A stretch of 64,000 bases of DNA, from the NCBI RefSeq assembly GCF_902459485.1, contig NZ_LR699119.1:620001-684000 (forward strand). The letters are read 5' to 3'. Positions 20,135 to 29,158 of this stretch are shown here, one piece after another. The notes beneath the pieces were generated by a model. The model had not been told where the DNA came from and did no database searches. It saw only the letters and a list, made by a program, of their open reading frames with translations. Position 1 is the stretch's first letter, and every line of letters starts with the position of its first letter. This DNA is from Aquicella siphonis. GTDB lineage: Bacteria; Pseudomonadota; Gammaproteobacteria; DSM-16500. Position numbers and translations under genes: made by a program.

Positions 20135-20695
20135 ATGAAGATTGTGAAAAAATTTGGCATTTTACTCGGGGCTCTTGCGCTTGCGGCAGGCGTTGAAGTA
20201 TGTGCAGCCGCTGAAACTGCTGCAACCGCGCCTGTGACAATGAACTTACCTTCTCAGATCAAGGTTGCTGTTGTTAACGTACAACAGGTTTTACAACAGT
20301 CCCCGCGTGTTGCTGACTTAAGCAAGAAACTTGAAAATGATTTTAAAAATCGTCAGGCCAAAATCAATGATGAACAAAAATCATTGCAGGACATGATGGA
20401 TAAATTCAAGAAAGAATCACCCACCATGAGCCAGAAAGACAAAGACGCCATGCAGAAGAAAATATCTGCCCAGCGTTCTGACCTGGTAGCGAAAGTGGTT
20501 GCTTATCAGCAGGATTTGCAAAAAGAACAAAACAAGATCATGCAAAATATCCTGAGCGATCTGAACGGTATCGTATCCACGATTGCCAAGTCACAAAGCT
20601 ATGCTTTAGTGCTTGACTCACAGGCTGTTATCTATTCCGGCAACGGCAACGACATTACAAAAGATGTTTCCAAGCAGTTTAACGTTAAAAACTAA
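20135..20695 (+). CDS. skp: Periplasmic chaperone Skp/OmpH
   Basis: 186 residues from ATG 20135, chosen for GGAG upstream and because a signal peptide (MKIVKKFGILLGALALAAG, cleavage near CAAA) begins there. The mature part opens with the strand KVAVVNVQQVLQQSP, followed by long charged helices (35-150) that form the tentacles of the trimer, and ends with the strand ALVLDSQAVIYSG. It escorts unfolded outer-membrane proteins to BamA. A strong terminator follows. Confidence 0.95.
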   Translation: MKIVKKFGILLGALALAAGVEVCAAAETAATAPVTMNLPSQIKVAVVNVQQVLQQSPRVADLSKKLENDFKNRQAKINDEQKSLQDMMDKFKKESPTMSQKDKDAMQKKISAQRSDLVAKVVAYQQDLQKEQNKIMQNILSDLNGIVSTIAKSQSYALVLDSQAVIYSGNGNDITKDVSKQFNVKN

Positions 20696-20723
20696 CTGAC
20701 AGTATTCATCTTCAGGTATGACC

Positions 20724-20754
20724 ATCTCCCCCTTAATGGGGGAGATTCGTTTTT
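20724..20754 (+). terminator. Rho-independent terminator after skp
   Basis: A perfect 9-bp stem, ATCTCCCCC/GGGGGAGAT, with loop TTAAT (20733-20737), is followed by TCGTTTTT. It begins 29 bases after the skp stop and separates bamA-skp from the lpxD-lpxB block, so lpxD needs read-through or its own promoter. Confidence 0.9.
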
Positions 20755-20830
20755 AAAGTTACAGCGATTTTCCTTGCGATGTCTGCCTCTGGATGGTTTG
20801 TCGCAAAAAAACAATGCGAGTTTTTGATTC

Positions 20831-21889
20831 ATGAAGTCTGCAAACAAATTGGCATATAAACTGGCTGATCTGATCAGCGGCCTTGATGTGATACTCAAAG
20901 GTGATCCGGACTGTCTGATTACCGGCATCAGCCCTATCCAGCAGTCACAGCCTGGCCATATCACTTTTTTGACTAATTCCCTTTATCGCAAACATCTGGC
21001 TGGTACGCGTGCGTCAGCGGTCATATTGGCCGAAGGTGACGCAGCGTTGTGTCCTGTGAATGCGGTGATCAGCCGCAATCCTTATTTTACTTATGCGAAA
21101 ATCGCGTCTTTTTTTACCGACCGATATGATACGGCGACCGGCATGCATCCTGCGGCAGTCATGGGAGAAGACTGTTCCATTGACGCGTCTGCGGTAATCG
21201 GCGCGCACGTCACTCTTGGCCGGCATGTGAAAATCGGTGCCAATGTCGTGATCGGGCCAGGCTCAACGATTGGAGATCATGTGGAGATAGGCGAGGGCAC
21301 ACAGCTGGATGCCCGGGTGGCGGTCTATCACAAGGTCAGGATTGGCAGGCGCTGCTGCATCGCGAGCGGTGCTGTCATAGGCAGTGACGGGTTTGGTTTT
21401 GCCAACCAGAAGGGCGTATGGCACAAGGTTCCGCAGCTGGGCAGCGTGGAGATAGGCGATGACGTCGACATAGGCGCTAATACCACCATAGACAGGGGTG
21501 CGGTGGAAAACACCGTGATTGAAGACGGCGCGAAGCTGGATAACCTGATTCAGGTCGGACACAATGTGCGCATTGGCGCAAATACCATTATCGCCGGCTG
21601 TGTTGCCATTGCCGGAAGCACGGTTATTGGAAAAAACTGCATGATAGGCGGCGCATCCACTTTCGCCGGACATATTACCATCGGCGACAATGTCATGATT
21701 ACGGGCATGACCGCCGTGACCAAATCCATTCGCGAACCGGGGATATATTCTTCCGGCATCGTCGGTGCCGTCACCAATAAGGAATTTCGTAAAAACAATG
21801 CCCGCTTTCACCGGATGGAAAATCTGATGGAACGGGTCAAATCACTGGAAATCGCGTTAAAAGAGCTGACAGAGAGAAAAGAGTCATGA
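20831..21889 (+). CDS. lpxD: UDP-3-O-acylglucosamine N-acyltransferase
   Basis: 352 residues. An N-terminal uridine-binding domain (1-100) is followed by a left-handed beta helix of hexapeptide repeats (about 105-310) and a C-terminal helix. [13 protein letters not shown] holds the catalytic His. It adds the N-linked hydroxyacyl chain in lipid A synthesis. Its stop overlaps the fabZ start (ATGA). Confidence 0.97.
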   Translation: MKSANKLAYKLADLISGLDVILKGDPDCLITGISPIQQSQPGHITFLTNSLYRKHLAGTRASAVILAEGDAALCPVNAVISRNPYFTYAKIASFFTDRYDTATGMHPAAVMGEDCSIDASAVIGAHVTLGRHVKIGANVVIGPGSTIGDHVEIGEGTQLDARVAVYHKVRIGRRCCIASGAVIGSDGFGFANQKGVWHKVPQLGSVEIGDDVDIGANTTIDRGAVENTVIEDGAKLDNLIQVGHNVRIGANTIIAGCVAIAGSTVIGKNCMIGGASTFAGHITIGDNVMITGMTAVTKSIREPGIYSSGIVGAVTNKEFRKNNARFHRMENLMERVKSLEIALKELTERKES

Positions 21890-22332
21890 AATGTGTGATG
21901 GATATACATGAAATCTTAACCTTATTGCCCCACCGCTATCCTTTTTTATTGATAGACCGCGTGATAGAAATTGACATGGGCAAGTCACTGGTCGCGATTA
22001 AAAATGTGACCATGAATGAAACCTTTTTTACCGGCCATTTTCCCAACCGCCCCGTCATGCCCGGCGTGCTGATTCTTGAAGCCATGGCGCAGGCTGGCGG
22101 TGTGCTTGCTTATAAGTCAACAGGCAGTACGCCGGATGAGACACTTTACTATTTTGCCGGCATTGATAATGCCCGGTTTCGCCGCGTGGTGGAACCTGGT
22201 GATCAACTGCGCCTGGAAGTGAGTGTCATGCGTTCCAAGCGTGATGTCTGGAAGCTGGAAGGATCGGCGTATGTTGGAGATGAATTGGCTTGTTCAGCAG
22301 AATTTATGAGTGCACGCATACAAAGAGGTTAA
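21886..22332 (+). CDS. fabZ: 3-hydroxyacyl-[ACP] dehydratase FabZ
   Basis: 148 residues, hot-dog fold. [14 protein letters not shown] and the catalytic His of [20 protein letters not shown] with its Glu are intact. It dehydrates 3-hydroxyacyl-ACP in fatty-acid elongation and competes with LpxA for hydroxymyristoyl-ACP. It overlaps lpxD by four bases; ATG 21898 is an alternative start. Confidence 0.97.
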   Translation: MKCVMDIHEILTLLPHRYPFLLIDRVIEIDMGKSLVAIKNVTMNETFFTGHFPNRPVMPGVLILEAMAQAGGVLAYKSTGSTPDETLYYFAGIDNARFRRVVEPGDQLRLEVSVMRSKRDVWKLEGSAYVGDELACSAEFMSARIQRG

Positions 22333-22336
22333 GGCT

Positions 22337-23101
22337 GTGATAGATAAAACCGCGATAATTGACCCTTCCGCCAGGATTGCAAATCATGTTCATATCGGCC
22401 CGTATTCAGTCATAGGTCCCGATGTGGAAATTGGTGAAGGAACATGGATAGGCCCGCATGTTGTCATTCAGGGCCCGACGCGTATCGGACGTGACAATAA
22501 AATCTATCAATTTTCATCGATTGGTGAAATTCCCCAGGATTTGAAATTCCGCGGCGAAAAAACCTATCTTGAAATTGGCGACCGCAATGTCATTCGCGAA
22601 TTTTGCACTCTGAACCGCGGGACTGCGCAGGATAAATCCCTTACCCGCATTGGCAACGACAACCTCCTGATGGCGTACGTGCACATTGCTCACGATTGTG
22701 AAGTGGGTAATCATACCATTTTCGCAAATAATGCGTCCCTTGCCGGGCATGTCAGCGTAGCCGACTACGTCACCCTGGGCGGGTTTTCGGGCGTATTCCA
22801 GTTTTGCCGCGTGGGCGCGCACAGTTTTGTCTCCACCAATTCGGTGGTCATCAAGGATGTGCCTCCTTTCGTCAAGGTTTCCGGCTATTATGCCAAGCCG
22901 TATGGATTGAACACCGTGGGCTTGCAGCGGCGTGGTTTCGCTGAAGAAGTGTTAAGCGAATTGCGGCGCGCTTATAAAATTATTTATCGCAACGGTTTAA
23001 CCATTGCGAAAGCCATTGAAGAATTAAGACAGATGGGCTCGCCTGAAATCCGGCAGCTGATTCAATTTATAGAAACATCCAATTCCGGCATCGTACGCTG
23101 A
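22337..23101 (+). CDS. lpxA: UDP-N-acetylglucosamine acyltransferase
   Basis: 254 residues from GTG 22337, chosen because AGAGG stands nine bases upstream and the protein then begins MIDKTAIIDPSARI, as in E. coli LpxA. A longer in-frame ATG at 22310 would lie inside fabZ. Hexapeptide repeats fill residues 10-190, with the catalytic His in VHIAHDCEVGN, followed by an alpha-helical C-terminal domain. It catalyses the first step of lipid A synthesis in the cytoplasm. Confidence 0.96.
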   Translation: MIDKTAIIDPSARIANHVHIGPYSVIGPDVEIGEGTWIGPHVVIQGPTRIGRDNKIYQFSSIGEIPQDLKFRGEKTYLEIGDRNVIREFCTLNRGTAQDKSLTRIGNDNLLMAYVHIAHDCEVGNHTIFANNASLAGHVSVADYVTLGGFSGVFQFCRVGAHSFVSTNSVVIKDVPPFVKVSGYYAKPYGLNTVGLQRRGFAEEVLSELRRAYKIIYRNGLTIAKAIEELRQMGSPEIRQLIQFIETSNSGIVR

Positions 23102-23146
23102 CACCCCGGATTGTGCGGGGCGTAGCTGCGTGACAGAGGTGGCAAG

Positions 23147-24301
23147 TTGGAACATCAGCAGGTCAAAAAAATTGGCATTCTTGCAGGGGAAGCTTCCGGT
23201 GATTTGCTGGGAGCGAGGCTGATTCAGGCGTTGCGTTCACGGTTTCCGCATCTGCAATTCGAAGGTATAGGCGGTCCTGCCATGGCTGCCGCGGGATGTG
23301 ACAATCTCTTTGATATCGAACGCCTGGCAGTGATGGGATTTATCGAGCCTTTATTCCGTATTCCGGATTTGATCAAATTGCGCAGTGATTTATACCGCCA
23401 CTTCATTCAGCATCCGCCGGATGTGTTTATCGGTATCGATGCGCCTGATTTTAATATCGGTCTGGAATTGAAGCTGCGTCAGGCCGGCATTCCCGTGATT
23501 CATTATGTCAGCCCCAGCGTGTGGGCGTGGCGCCAGTATCGTGTGCGCAAGATTGCGAAAGCCGTGGATCTGATGCTGACGCTGCTTCCGTTCGAGGCAA
23601 AATTTTATGAACAGCATCAAGTGCCCGTGCGTTATGTCGGGCATCCGCTCGCTGAACAGATTCCCCTTCACACGGATAAAATTGAAGCCAGGCGCGCGTT
23701 ATGCATTGAAGAAAATGCGACATATGTCGCCTTGCTGCCCGGCAGCCGGCGGCAGGAAATCCGCTATATGGCGGAACCTTTCTTGCGCGCCGCTTATCAG
23801 GCCTGGAAGCTGAGGCCTCATCTGCGTTTTATCACCGCGCATGTGAATGAACAGCGTTATCAGGAATTTTACGAATATTACAAACTCTATACACCGGACC
23901 TGCCGCTGGAGTTTTTTACCCGCCGTTCACAAGATGTGATGGCGGCGGCGGATGTGGTCGCGGTGACATCGGGCACGTCAACCCTGGAAACCATGTTGTT
24001 TAAAAAACCCATGGTGATTGCCTACCGCATGTCAGCCCTGACATATCAATTGGCGAAATTGCTGGTGAAAACGCCTTACGTGGGCTTGCCCAACCTGCTG
24101 GCCAATGAGTTGCTGGTGCCGGAACTCATACAGGATGCGGCCAGTCCTGAGGCTATCTGCCAGCATCTGCTGGATTATCTGGATCATCCTGAAAAAGTCC
24201 AGACGCTTCAGGCCCGGTTTACTGAATTGCACCAGCTGCTGCGTGCGGACTCATCCGGCTGCATTTCGGATGCCGTCATGAGTGTGATGGGCGCGGCTTG
24301 A
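23147..24301 (+). CDS. lpxB: Lipid-A-disaccharide synthase
   Basis: 384 residues, GT19 family. GILAGEASGDLLGARL at the N-terminus, YVSPSVWAWRQYR in the middle and SGTSTLETMLFKKPMVIAYR (UDP-sugar site) are typical. It joins UDP-diacyl-glucosamine and lipid X. The start appears to be TTG with GAGGTGG upstream. It lies 45 bases after lpxA and ends the block. Confidence 0.96.
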   Translation: MEHQQVKKIGILAGEASGDLLGARLIQALRSRFPHLQFEGIGGPAMAAAGCDNLFDIERLAVMGFIEPLFRIPDLIKLRSDLYRHFIQHPPDVFIGIDAPDFNIGLELKLRQAGIPVIHYVSPSVWAWRQYRVRKIAKAVDLMLTLLPFEAKFYEQHQVPVRYVGHPLAEQIPLHTDKIEARRALCIEENATYVALLPGSRRQEIRYMAEPFLRAAYQAWKLRPHLRFITAHVNEQRYQEFYEYYKLYTPDLPLEFFTRRSQDVMAAADVVAVTSGTSTLETMLFKKPMVIAYRMSALTYQLAKLLVKTPYVGLPNLLANELLVPELIQDAASPEAICQHLLDYLDHPEKVQTLQARFTELHQLLRADSSGCISDAVMSVMGAA

Positions 24302-24345
24302 TATTCCCTGATTTTTGAAGCGCGAACAAAAAGCACTAAACCCGT

Positions 24346-24466
24346 ACGCTCCTTCGACAAGCTCAGGACAGGCCTGAGGAGGACACGTCAGTGTCCGTCT
24401 CGAAGGGCCTGTCCTGAGCCCGTCGAAGGGCTGTTTATCCCCCGTCATTCCCGCGCAAGCGGGAAC
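24346..24466. repeat. Dispersed palindromic repeat, copy 1
   Basis: TCCTTCGACAAGCTCAGGAC, GGCCTGAGGAGG, an ACACGTCAGTGT core, then the inverse CGAAGGGCCTGTCCTGAG form a long imperfect palindrome. It is followed by CGTCATTCCCGC-gcaa-GCGGGAA, a second small palindrome. The same composite occurs at 31771-31870. It is a REP-like intergenic element without coding capacity. It fills much of the 327-base gap between lpxB and 24629. Confidence 0.85.
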
Positions 24467-24494
24467 ATGAAAGTACTGTTAAGACTTGGTATTT

Positions 24495-24522
24495 CTTAAG
24501 AATTCCTTAAGATTGTTATGAT
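24495..24522 (+). promoter_or_regulatory. Candidate PmrA box and -10 upstream of the helical-protein operon
   Basis: CTTAAG (24495-24500), five bases, CTTAAG (24506-24511) matches the PmrA consensus YTTAAK-N5-YTTAAK exactly. In the Legionella form of the consensus it reads CTTAAGAAT-TC-CTTAAGATT. A -10-like TATGAT lies at 24517-24522, which places the -35 position on the first half-site. The site is 107 bases upstream of the first gene. CTTAAG is itself palindromic, so an inverted repeat for another protein is not excluded. Confidence 0.5.
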
Positions 24523-24628
24523 ACGTTCGAAGAATTAGCTGTTTCCAGGGAAAGGGAACAGGATAAAGGAGAAAGGGAATTTCAAAGCCGGATTTCATCT
24601 ACTTTTACGGTGTGAAAGAGAGGTTCCC

Positions 24629-25360
24629 ATGGCACAAACGAGAAAAAACAATAAGATTGACTATAATCTTCATGACCCGCAGGGGCATGTCACCGGCCAG
24701 GCTCAGCTAGACCTTTCACCCGATATGCCTGGGATCGCTGATGAGGCTTTCTTTCGCACACTGGAACAACAGCTGCGCGAATATAACGATAAGCATGCAG
24801 TTTATCTGATGGCGTTGAACCAGAAATTCAATTTTCAAGCCGACATTGTCTTCGAGCATCTGGAAGATTTTCTGTTTCCGAATATGCATTCATCCGCCAG
24901 GCAGGCTTACGAACAAGAACAGCAATTGAAACTCTTGTTTAATCTTTTGACGCAGCTGGCATTCCAGGCCATCAAGGCGCGTTCCGGCGGCTTTTTGGGG
25001 ATAGGTGCGAATGACGCGGCGTATCAGCGCGCAAAAACCTGGCTTCAGCAAGTAGCCCGCTATGCCGAGAGCAAGATCGTTGAAACCCCATGGTATGTGC
25101 CTGTTCCAAAAGAAGCCTATCTGCTGACGGCACTGAATGACTCTCCGGAGGCATTTATCCAGGCCCAGGCGGAAATGCAAGTGGAACATTATGTCACCGA
25201 ACTCAATGACGCCAAGAAAAACTTTCCCAAAGAGCAATTGAAGGAGGATGGCAGCAATTTTTCCAAGCAAGTCACAGACTATATAGGCCAGATTGATGCA
25301 GGTGCATGTGAAGTTCAGCAATATAGGCTCCAGCACCGTTGCGGAAATTCAGCGCATTGA
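24629..25360 (+). CDS. Hypothetical helical protein, first gene of a putative effector operon
   Basis: 243 residues, mostly predicted helix, no signal peptide and no membrane segment. I do not recognise a family. The last ~20 residues (after QIDAGACEV) read in a frame that overlaps the next gene by 68 bases. The protein could be the N-terminal part of one larger protein of about 600 residues broken by a +1 shift, or the two may be translationally coupled genes. It stands behind a PmrA-like box. Confidence 0.7.
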   Translation: MAQTRKNNKIDYNLHDPQGHVTGQAQLDLSPDMPGIADEAFFRTLEQQLREYNDKHAVYLMALNQKFNFQADIVFEHLEDFLFPNMHSSARQAYEQEQQLKLLFNLLTQLAFQAIKARSGGFLGIGANDAAYQRAKTWLQQVARYAESKIVETPWYVPVPKEAYLLTALNDSPEAFIQAQAEMQVEHYVTELNDAKKNFPKEQLKEDGSNFSKQVTDYIGQIDAGACEVQQYRLQHRCGNSAH

Positions 25361-26435
25361 ACTTGCACGTAAAAATCGCGGTGCTTTTATTAATTTTTTC
25401 CGCGACTGGTTTTCTTCAGAAAAGCAGGAACTGGAAGCGTTAAAAAACCGGCAGAAAGTCGCCCAGGCGTTGCAAGACAGTTACACACGTCTGGCCAGCG
25501 GCGTGGAATGGGTCAAATTTCGCAATGTCATGAAAGCATTGGGTGACAAATTATTACAAACCCCTGCCAGTCTGAGCAGCGCGGAAGTGGATGAATTGCG
25601 AAACGCGGTCGGCAGTTTGCTGAATCACAGAAGCTATAAGGCTGAAGCTAAATCATTCGTGGTTCGGCTGCAGTCCAAAATCGTTGCCCAGGTCGGCGCG
25701 CTGGCGAAATCGGCCGAGCCTTCTTTGTTGACCAATCAATTCGCATTTCTGGCGGAAAACAAGATTGTCGGCGCGGCCGCATTGAATGAAGCCAGAGTGG
25801 CGGTCATTAATGCGATAAAACAGCAGGCTGTTGCTTTCGAGGATCCGCAGACAGCGCTGCGGTTTATTGAAAACCTGAAAACCGCGAAATATGAATGTCT
25901 GGATGCTGGCGGCGCGCTATCCCGTTACCTTGATGAAATTACAAAGGATTACCAAGCCTGGAAAGCCTTGCAGGAAAATGGCCCTGCCTTGCTTGCCGGA
26001 GCGCTGGACGTCCACGCAGTCAAAGAAATGCGCGATCATGCCATTCGCGCTTTCAAATCCGCGCTGCCCAGAGTGAAAGAAGCAGCCAAAGTCTTTGATG
26101 AAAGCTTGCGGAAAGTCGTGCTTGAAAATGTAACCAATCTGCAGGTCGCTGACGAACTCAAGACAGGTACGCTGATTTCAATCCTGGAAAAACACCTGCA
26201 GTTTTACACGCTGGATGAGCGCTATGCTGAAGAGCCTTGCTTCAACGCTTCCAAGGCTGCCATCCGTGGGCATGTGAACAAGACTCTGGAAGAATACACT
26301 GACGCATCAGAAGCGCAGGCATATATTGGCAAATGGGATAAATTAAACCAGGAGATACTGAAAGCCTTTGATATCGCGCTATATCAAGACATTCAAAACA
26401 AGCGCAACCAGTACAAGAGCCTGGATTTGATATAG
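25293..26435 (+). CDS. Hypothetical helical protein (possibly continuation of the previous gene)
   Basis: 380 residues from TTG 25293, with only a weak ribosome-binding site; later GTG codons are alternatives. The protein is helical throughout. Residues about 145-230 (FLAENKIVGAAALNEARVAV and following) resemble part of the next protein (FITQANAMYTDALGAARKAV), which suggests a shared repeat unit. No catalytic motif is seen. A +1 frameshift would fuse it to the upstream frame. Confidence 0.65.
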   Translation: MMQVHVKFSNIGSSTVAEIQRIELARKNRGAFINFFRDWFSSEKQELEALKNRQKVAQALQDSYTRLASGVEWVKFRNVMKALGDKLLQTPASLSSAEVDELRNAVGSLLNHRSYKAEAKSFVVRLQSKIVAQVGALAKSAEPSLLTNQFAFLAENKIVGAAALNEARVAVINAIKQQAVAFEDPQTALRFIENLKTAKYECLDAGGALSRYLDEITKDYQAWKALQENGPALLAGALDVHAVKEMRDHAIRAFKSALPRVKEAAKVFDESLRKVVLENVTNLQVADELKTGTLISILEKHLQFYTLDERYAEEPCFNASKAAIRGHVNKTLEEYTDASEAQAYIGKWDKLNQEILKAFDIALYQDIQNKRNQYKSLDLI

Positions 26436-26477
26436 AAAGGCTGGGTCAAGCTCCTGGATGATACTGCTGCGAGTCAA

Positions 26478-29072
26478 ATGACCACGCTTGATGTTGAACA
26501 TTTCATCGCCGCGGTTCTCTGGCTGGACAAGCCCAATACCGAGCTGAGCAATCCATTGATAGAATTGCTCAAACAGTTATCGGGCGTACAGCAGAAGTTT
26601 TTACAAGTCACGGCCCGTGAAAAACTGGCAGAACTGAAAGAATCCCTGCTTGTCGACCTGGCCGGCCTGGCCCAGGCTTCACCCGGCAAGGAAAAGCGAG
26701 AAGCGTTGAAGCACAGGCTCAAATTCATTACTCAAGCCAATGCGATGTATACCGATGCGCTGGGCGCGGCGCGTAAAGCCGTCATTTCAGCGTTGAAATC
26801 AGAAATCGCAAAAGAGAAATCCATCAAGGAAACCAAACGCTATCTGGATGATCTGGAATCTGTGCTGCCGGATGGTGTGAAAGACGATGCCGAGTTGCGC
26901 AAGGCGATATACGACGCCAAGAGGAAACTGGTATACGATCACTTTGAGGATGATTACAAAAAAATCCTGAAAAAATATGAAACCCAGATGGAATTTCTGC
27001 GCACGGGCGAATTAAGTCTGTGGGAAAAAATCGAAGCGACGTTTACCGGTGAAGATCCCCGCGCGCTGACGGAAGAGAATCTGGATAAATGGCGCAGCAA
27101 GTTCCTGCATGAGCTGACTACTACCTTGACTGTGCACGCGCAAATCGCGGTGGATATGGCCGGGTATGGTCAAAACCCGACTGATCGCGAAGAAGCAGAG
27201 GCGGTACACTATTTTCTGAAAGAACGTATTCGCGATGATTACAAAGAGCTGTCAAGGAAGGCAAAGCAAGACCTCATTGGATTGACGGATTTGCGCGGCC
27301 AGCGGGCGCGCGAAAGACTGGACCGTATTTTTGGCCTGAAACCTTCCCAACCGGTGGATAAAAAGGCGTTCTTGAGATGTTATCTTGCCGTGGCGTCGTA
27401 TCAGACTTATTACAGGAATGATGCGGTGCTCGCCGATGCGGGACGTGACTTTATCCGGGAATTTCATGAAATCGCCCAGCATGAAGGCGGCTTCGTCACC
27501 CAGATTGTCGCCAAGATGTCGAAAGACGAGCTGGATGCTCTTTTCCTGACCTGGGGTGATGATCCCACCGTCAAGGTAAAGAAGAAATCGCAAGGCAAGT
27601 CGACCGCCCTGGAAAGCGATATTGTCGGGGTGGTGGACGCCAGCCGGGATTCTCATGTTCAGGTGCCAAGATATTTGCTGCTGAATATGGTCCTGGAATT
27701 GATCGCCGCTGATTTTGACGCCTTGCTGCGGGGTGAAAAAGTCGATATCAGGTTGCTGAATGACCGCATTGAATTCGCTATTCCGAAATTGCAGCGCCAG
27801 GTGAAGGATGAAATGGAACTGAATGGCAATCGGGAATTGCGCGGTGATTTGGCTGCCATGATCCAGGGAATGAATCCAACCACTACGCGTGACAGCTATT
27901 TGCGTCTGGTTGCGAACCAGCTTCCTCAGGGCACGGCTCAGTTTGATACTTACGGTGTCATGCGCAATCTCAAGGATTGTGAAAGCAAACTGCTGGATCA
28001 GATACGGTTCGCGCTGCGCGATCAGCTGGATATTCTGGACGGCATTACGCCGGAACATCTGGATTATCGTTCAGATGAAGAATCCATAAAGATTCTTGAG
28101 CAACAGATTTTGTTATTGAGAGATGAGCTGGAGCGTGTGCAAAGAGACGGGCAGATGGAAGAAGGAACGCGGGCGGAAAAAACAGTTGTGATTGCGAGAT
28201 CCATTGCCAGCCTGGAAGCGCAGAAAATGGAGTATGCCAACAATATCGCGGTGAAGAAAGCCCAGACCAAATGGGTGCGCGATTACCAGGAATATCTTGT
28301 GGAAGCGCAGTCGCTGCTCAAAAATGACGGGCTTTCCCTGCGGGAATTTATCGCGCAGATGAAACCCTGTCTGTTTGAATTGCTCGATCCCCAGCTGGCT
28401 GGTTTTTGCCGGGCAGTCCGTGAAAATGTCGAGTTCGCCAAATTGCTGGGCGATGAAGAGTTCACCCGACAGCTGCATCAGCTGGGCAGGGATTTGCAAG
28501 GCAACACCCGGGAGACTCTGGATATCGTGCGCGATATTCCTGAAAATATTACACGGCAACTGCCGTCTGAAACCGCGGACATGATCAGACAGCTGCAATA
28601 CCGCTTTGCAGACCGGTTCAAGCATTTGATGGTGAAAATGCTGGACAAGAATAATCTGAGCAAGATACATGCGTCCGACGAGGCGAGCGCCATGTCAGTG
28701 GCAACGGTACCTGTTCAGGATAAAACCACGCCATTCTGGGGATCGTTGTTCACGGGGTCTACCAAGCCGGTCACTGTTCCGAATGTGACTGCCAGCAAGC
28801 CATCCATGCCTACTGTGCATGAGCGTTTGAAAACTGTCTTGAAAAGAGTGGAATCAAGAGTTTTAAAACAGATGCTGGCACAGTTGGCCGAGGCGGCGGA
28901 TGCAAACTCGATGAACATAGACGATTTGTATGGATTGACAGGAGAAATCAAGCCCAGCAAACCGATCGCGATTGCGGCCCGGTCGTCAGATTCATCGCAG
29001 GATCCGTCGCAAGAAGGCCAGAGACAAGGGATGCATGTCGGCAACCCCTTCGCGAGAAATTATTATTTTTAA
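26478..29072 (+). CDS. Large helical protein of unknown function, effector candidate
   Basis: 864 residues, strongly helical. A predicted coiled coil lies near 535-600 (EQQILLLRDELERVQRDGQM and on) with no membrane segment. The C-terminal 60 residues are polar and disordered (SSDSSQDPSQEGQ) and end in RNYYF, the kind of tail often seen on Dot/Icm substrates. I do not recognise a domain. It follows the previous gene after 42 bases in the same direction and is probably in its operon. Secretion is inference from composition and context. Confidence 0.7.
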   Translation: MTTLDVEHFIAAVLWLDKPNTELSNPLIELLKQLSGVQQKFLQVTAREKLAELKESLLVDLAGLAQASPGKEKREALKHRLKFITQANAMYTDALGAARKAVISALKSEIAKEKSIKETKRYLDDLESVLPDGVKDDAELRKAIYDAKRKLVYDHFEDDYKKILKKYETQMEFLRTGELSLWEKIEATFTGEDPRALTEENLDKWRSKFLHELTTTLTVHAQIAVDMAGYGQNPTDREEAEAVHYFLKERIRDDYKELSRKAKQDLIGLTDLRGQRARERLDRIFGLKPSQPVDKKAFLRCYLAVASYQTYYRNDAVLADAGRDFIREFHEIAQHEGGFVTQIVAKMSKDELDALFLTWGDDPTVKVKKKSQGKSTALESDIVGVVDASRDSHVQVPRYLLLNMVLELIAADFDALLRGEKVDIRLLNDRIEFAIPKLQRQVKDEMELNGNRELRGDLAAMIQGMNPTTTRDSYLRLVANQLPQGTAQFDTYGVMRNLKDCESKLLDQIRFALRDQLDILDGITPEHLDYRSDEESIKILEQQILLLRDELERVQRDGQMEEGTRAEKTVVIARSIASLEAQKMEYANNIAVKKAQTKWVRDYQEYLVEAQSLLKNDGLSLREFIAQMKPCLFELLDPQLAGFCRAVRENVEFAKLLGDEEFTRQLHQLGRDLQGNTRETLDIVRDIPENITRQLPSETADMIRQLQYRFADRFKHLMVKMLDKNNLSKIHASDEASAMSVATVPVQDKTTPFWGSLFTGSTKPVTVPNVTASKPSMPTVHERLKTVLKRVESRVLKQMLAQLAEAADANSMNIDDLYGLTGEIKPSKPIAIAARSSDSSQDPSQEGQRQGMHVGNPFARNYYF

Positions 29073-29093
29073 TCCTTGAACATATCTGATGCT

Positions 29094-29114
29094 GCCCTGT
29101 GTGTTGCACAGGGC
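29094..29114 (+). terminator. Intercistronic hairpin
   Basis: GCCCTGTG (29094-29101) pairs perfectly with CACAGGGC (29107-29114), loop TGTTG. It lies in the 86-base gap between the 864-residue protein and the next gene. No T-run follows, so partial termination or RNA processing is more likely than full termination. Confidence 0.4.
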
Positions 29115-29158
29115 GCACGGATGTTTGTCTGCCCAATCATATTGGCTAAGGTCTTGTT

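Noticed and set aside
27252..28058. 268-residue minus-strand frame
   Set aside because: It is a mirror of the 864-residue helical protein, which has better codon usage and context.
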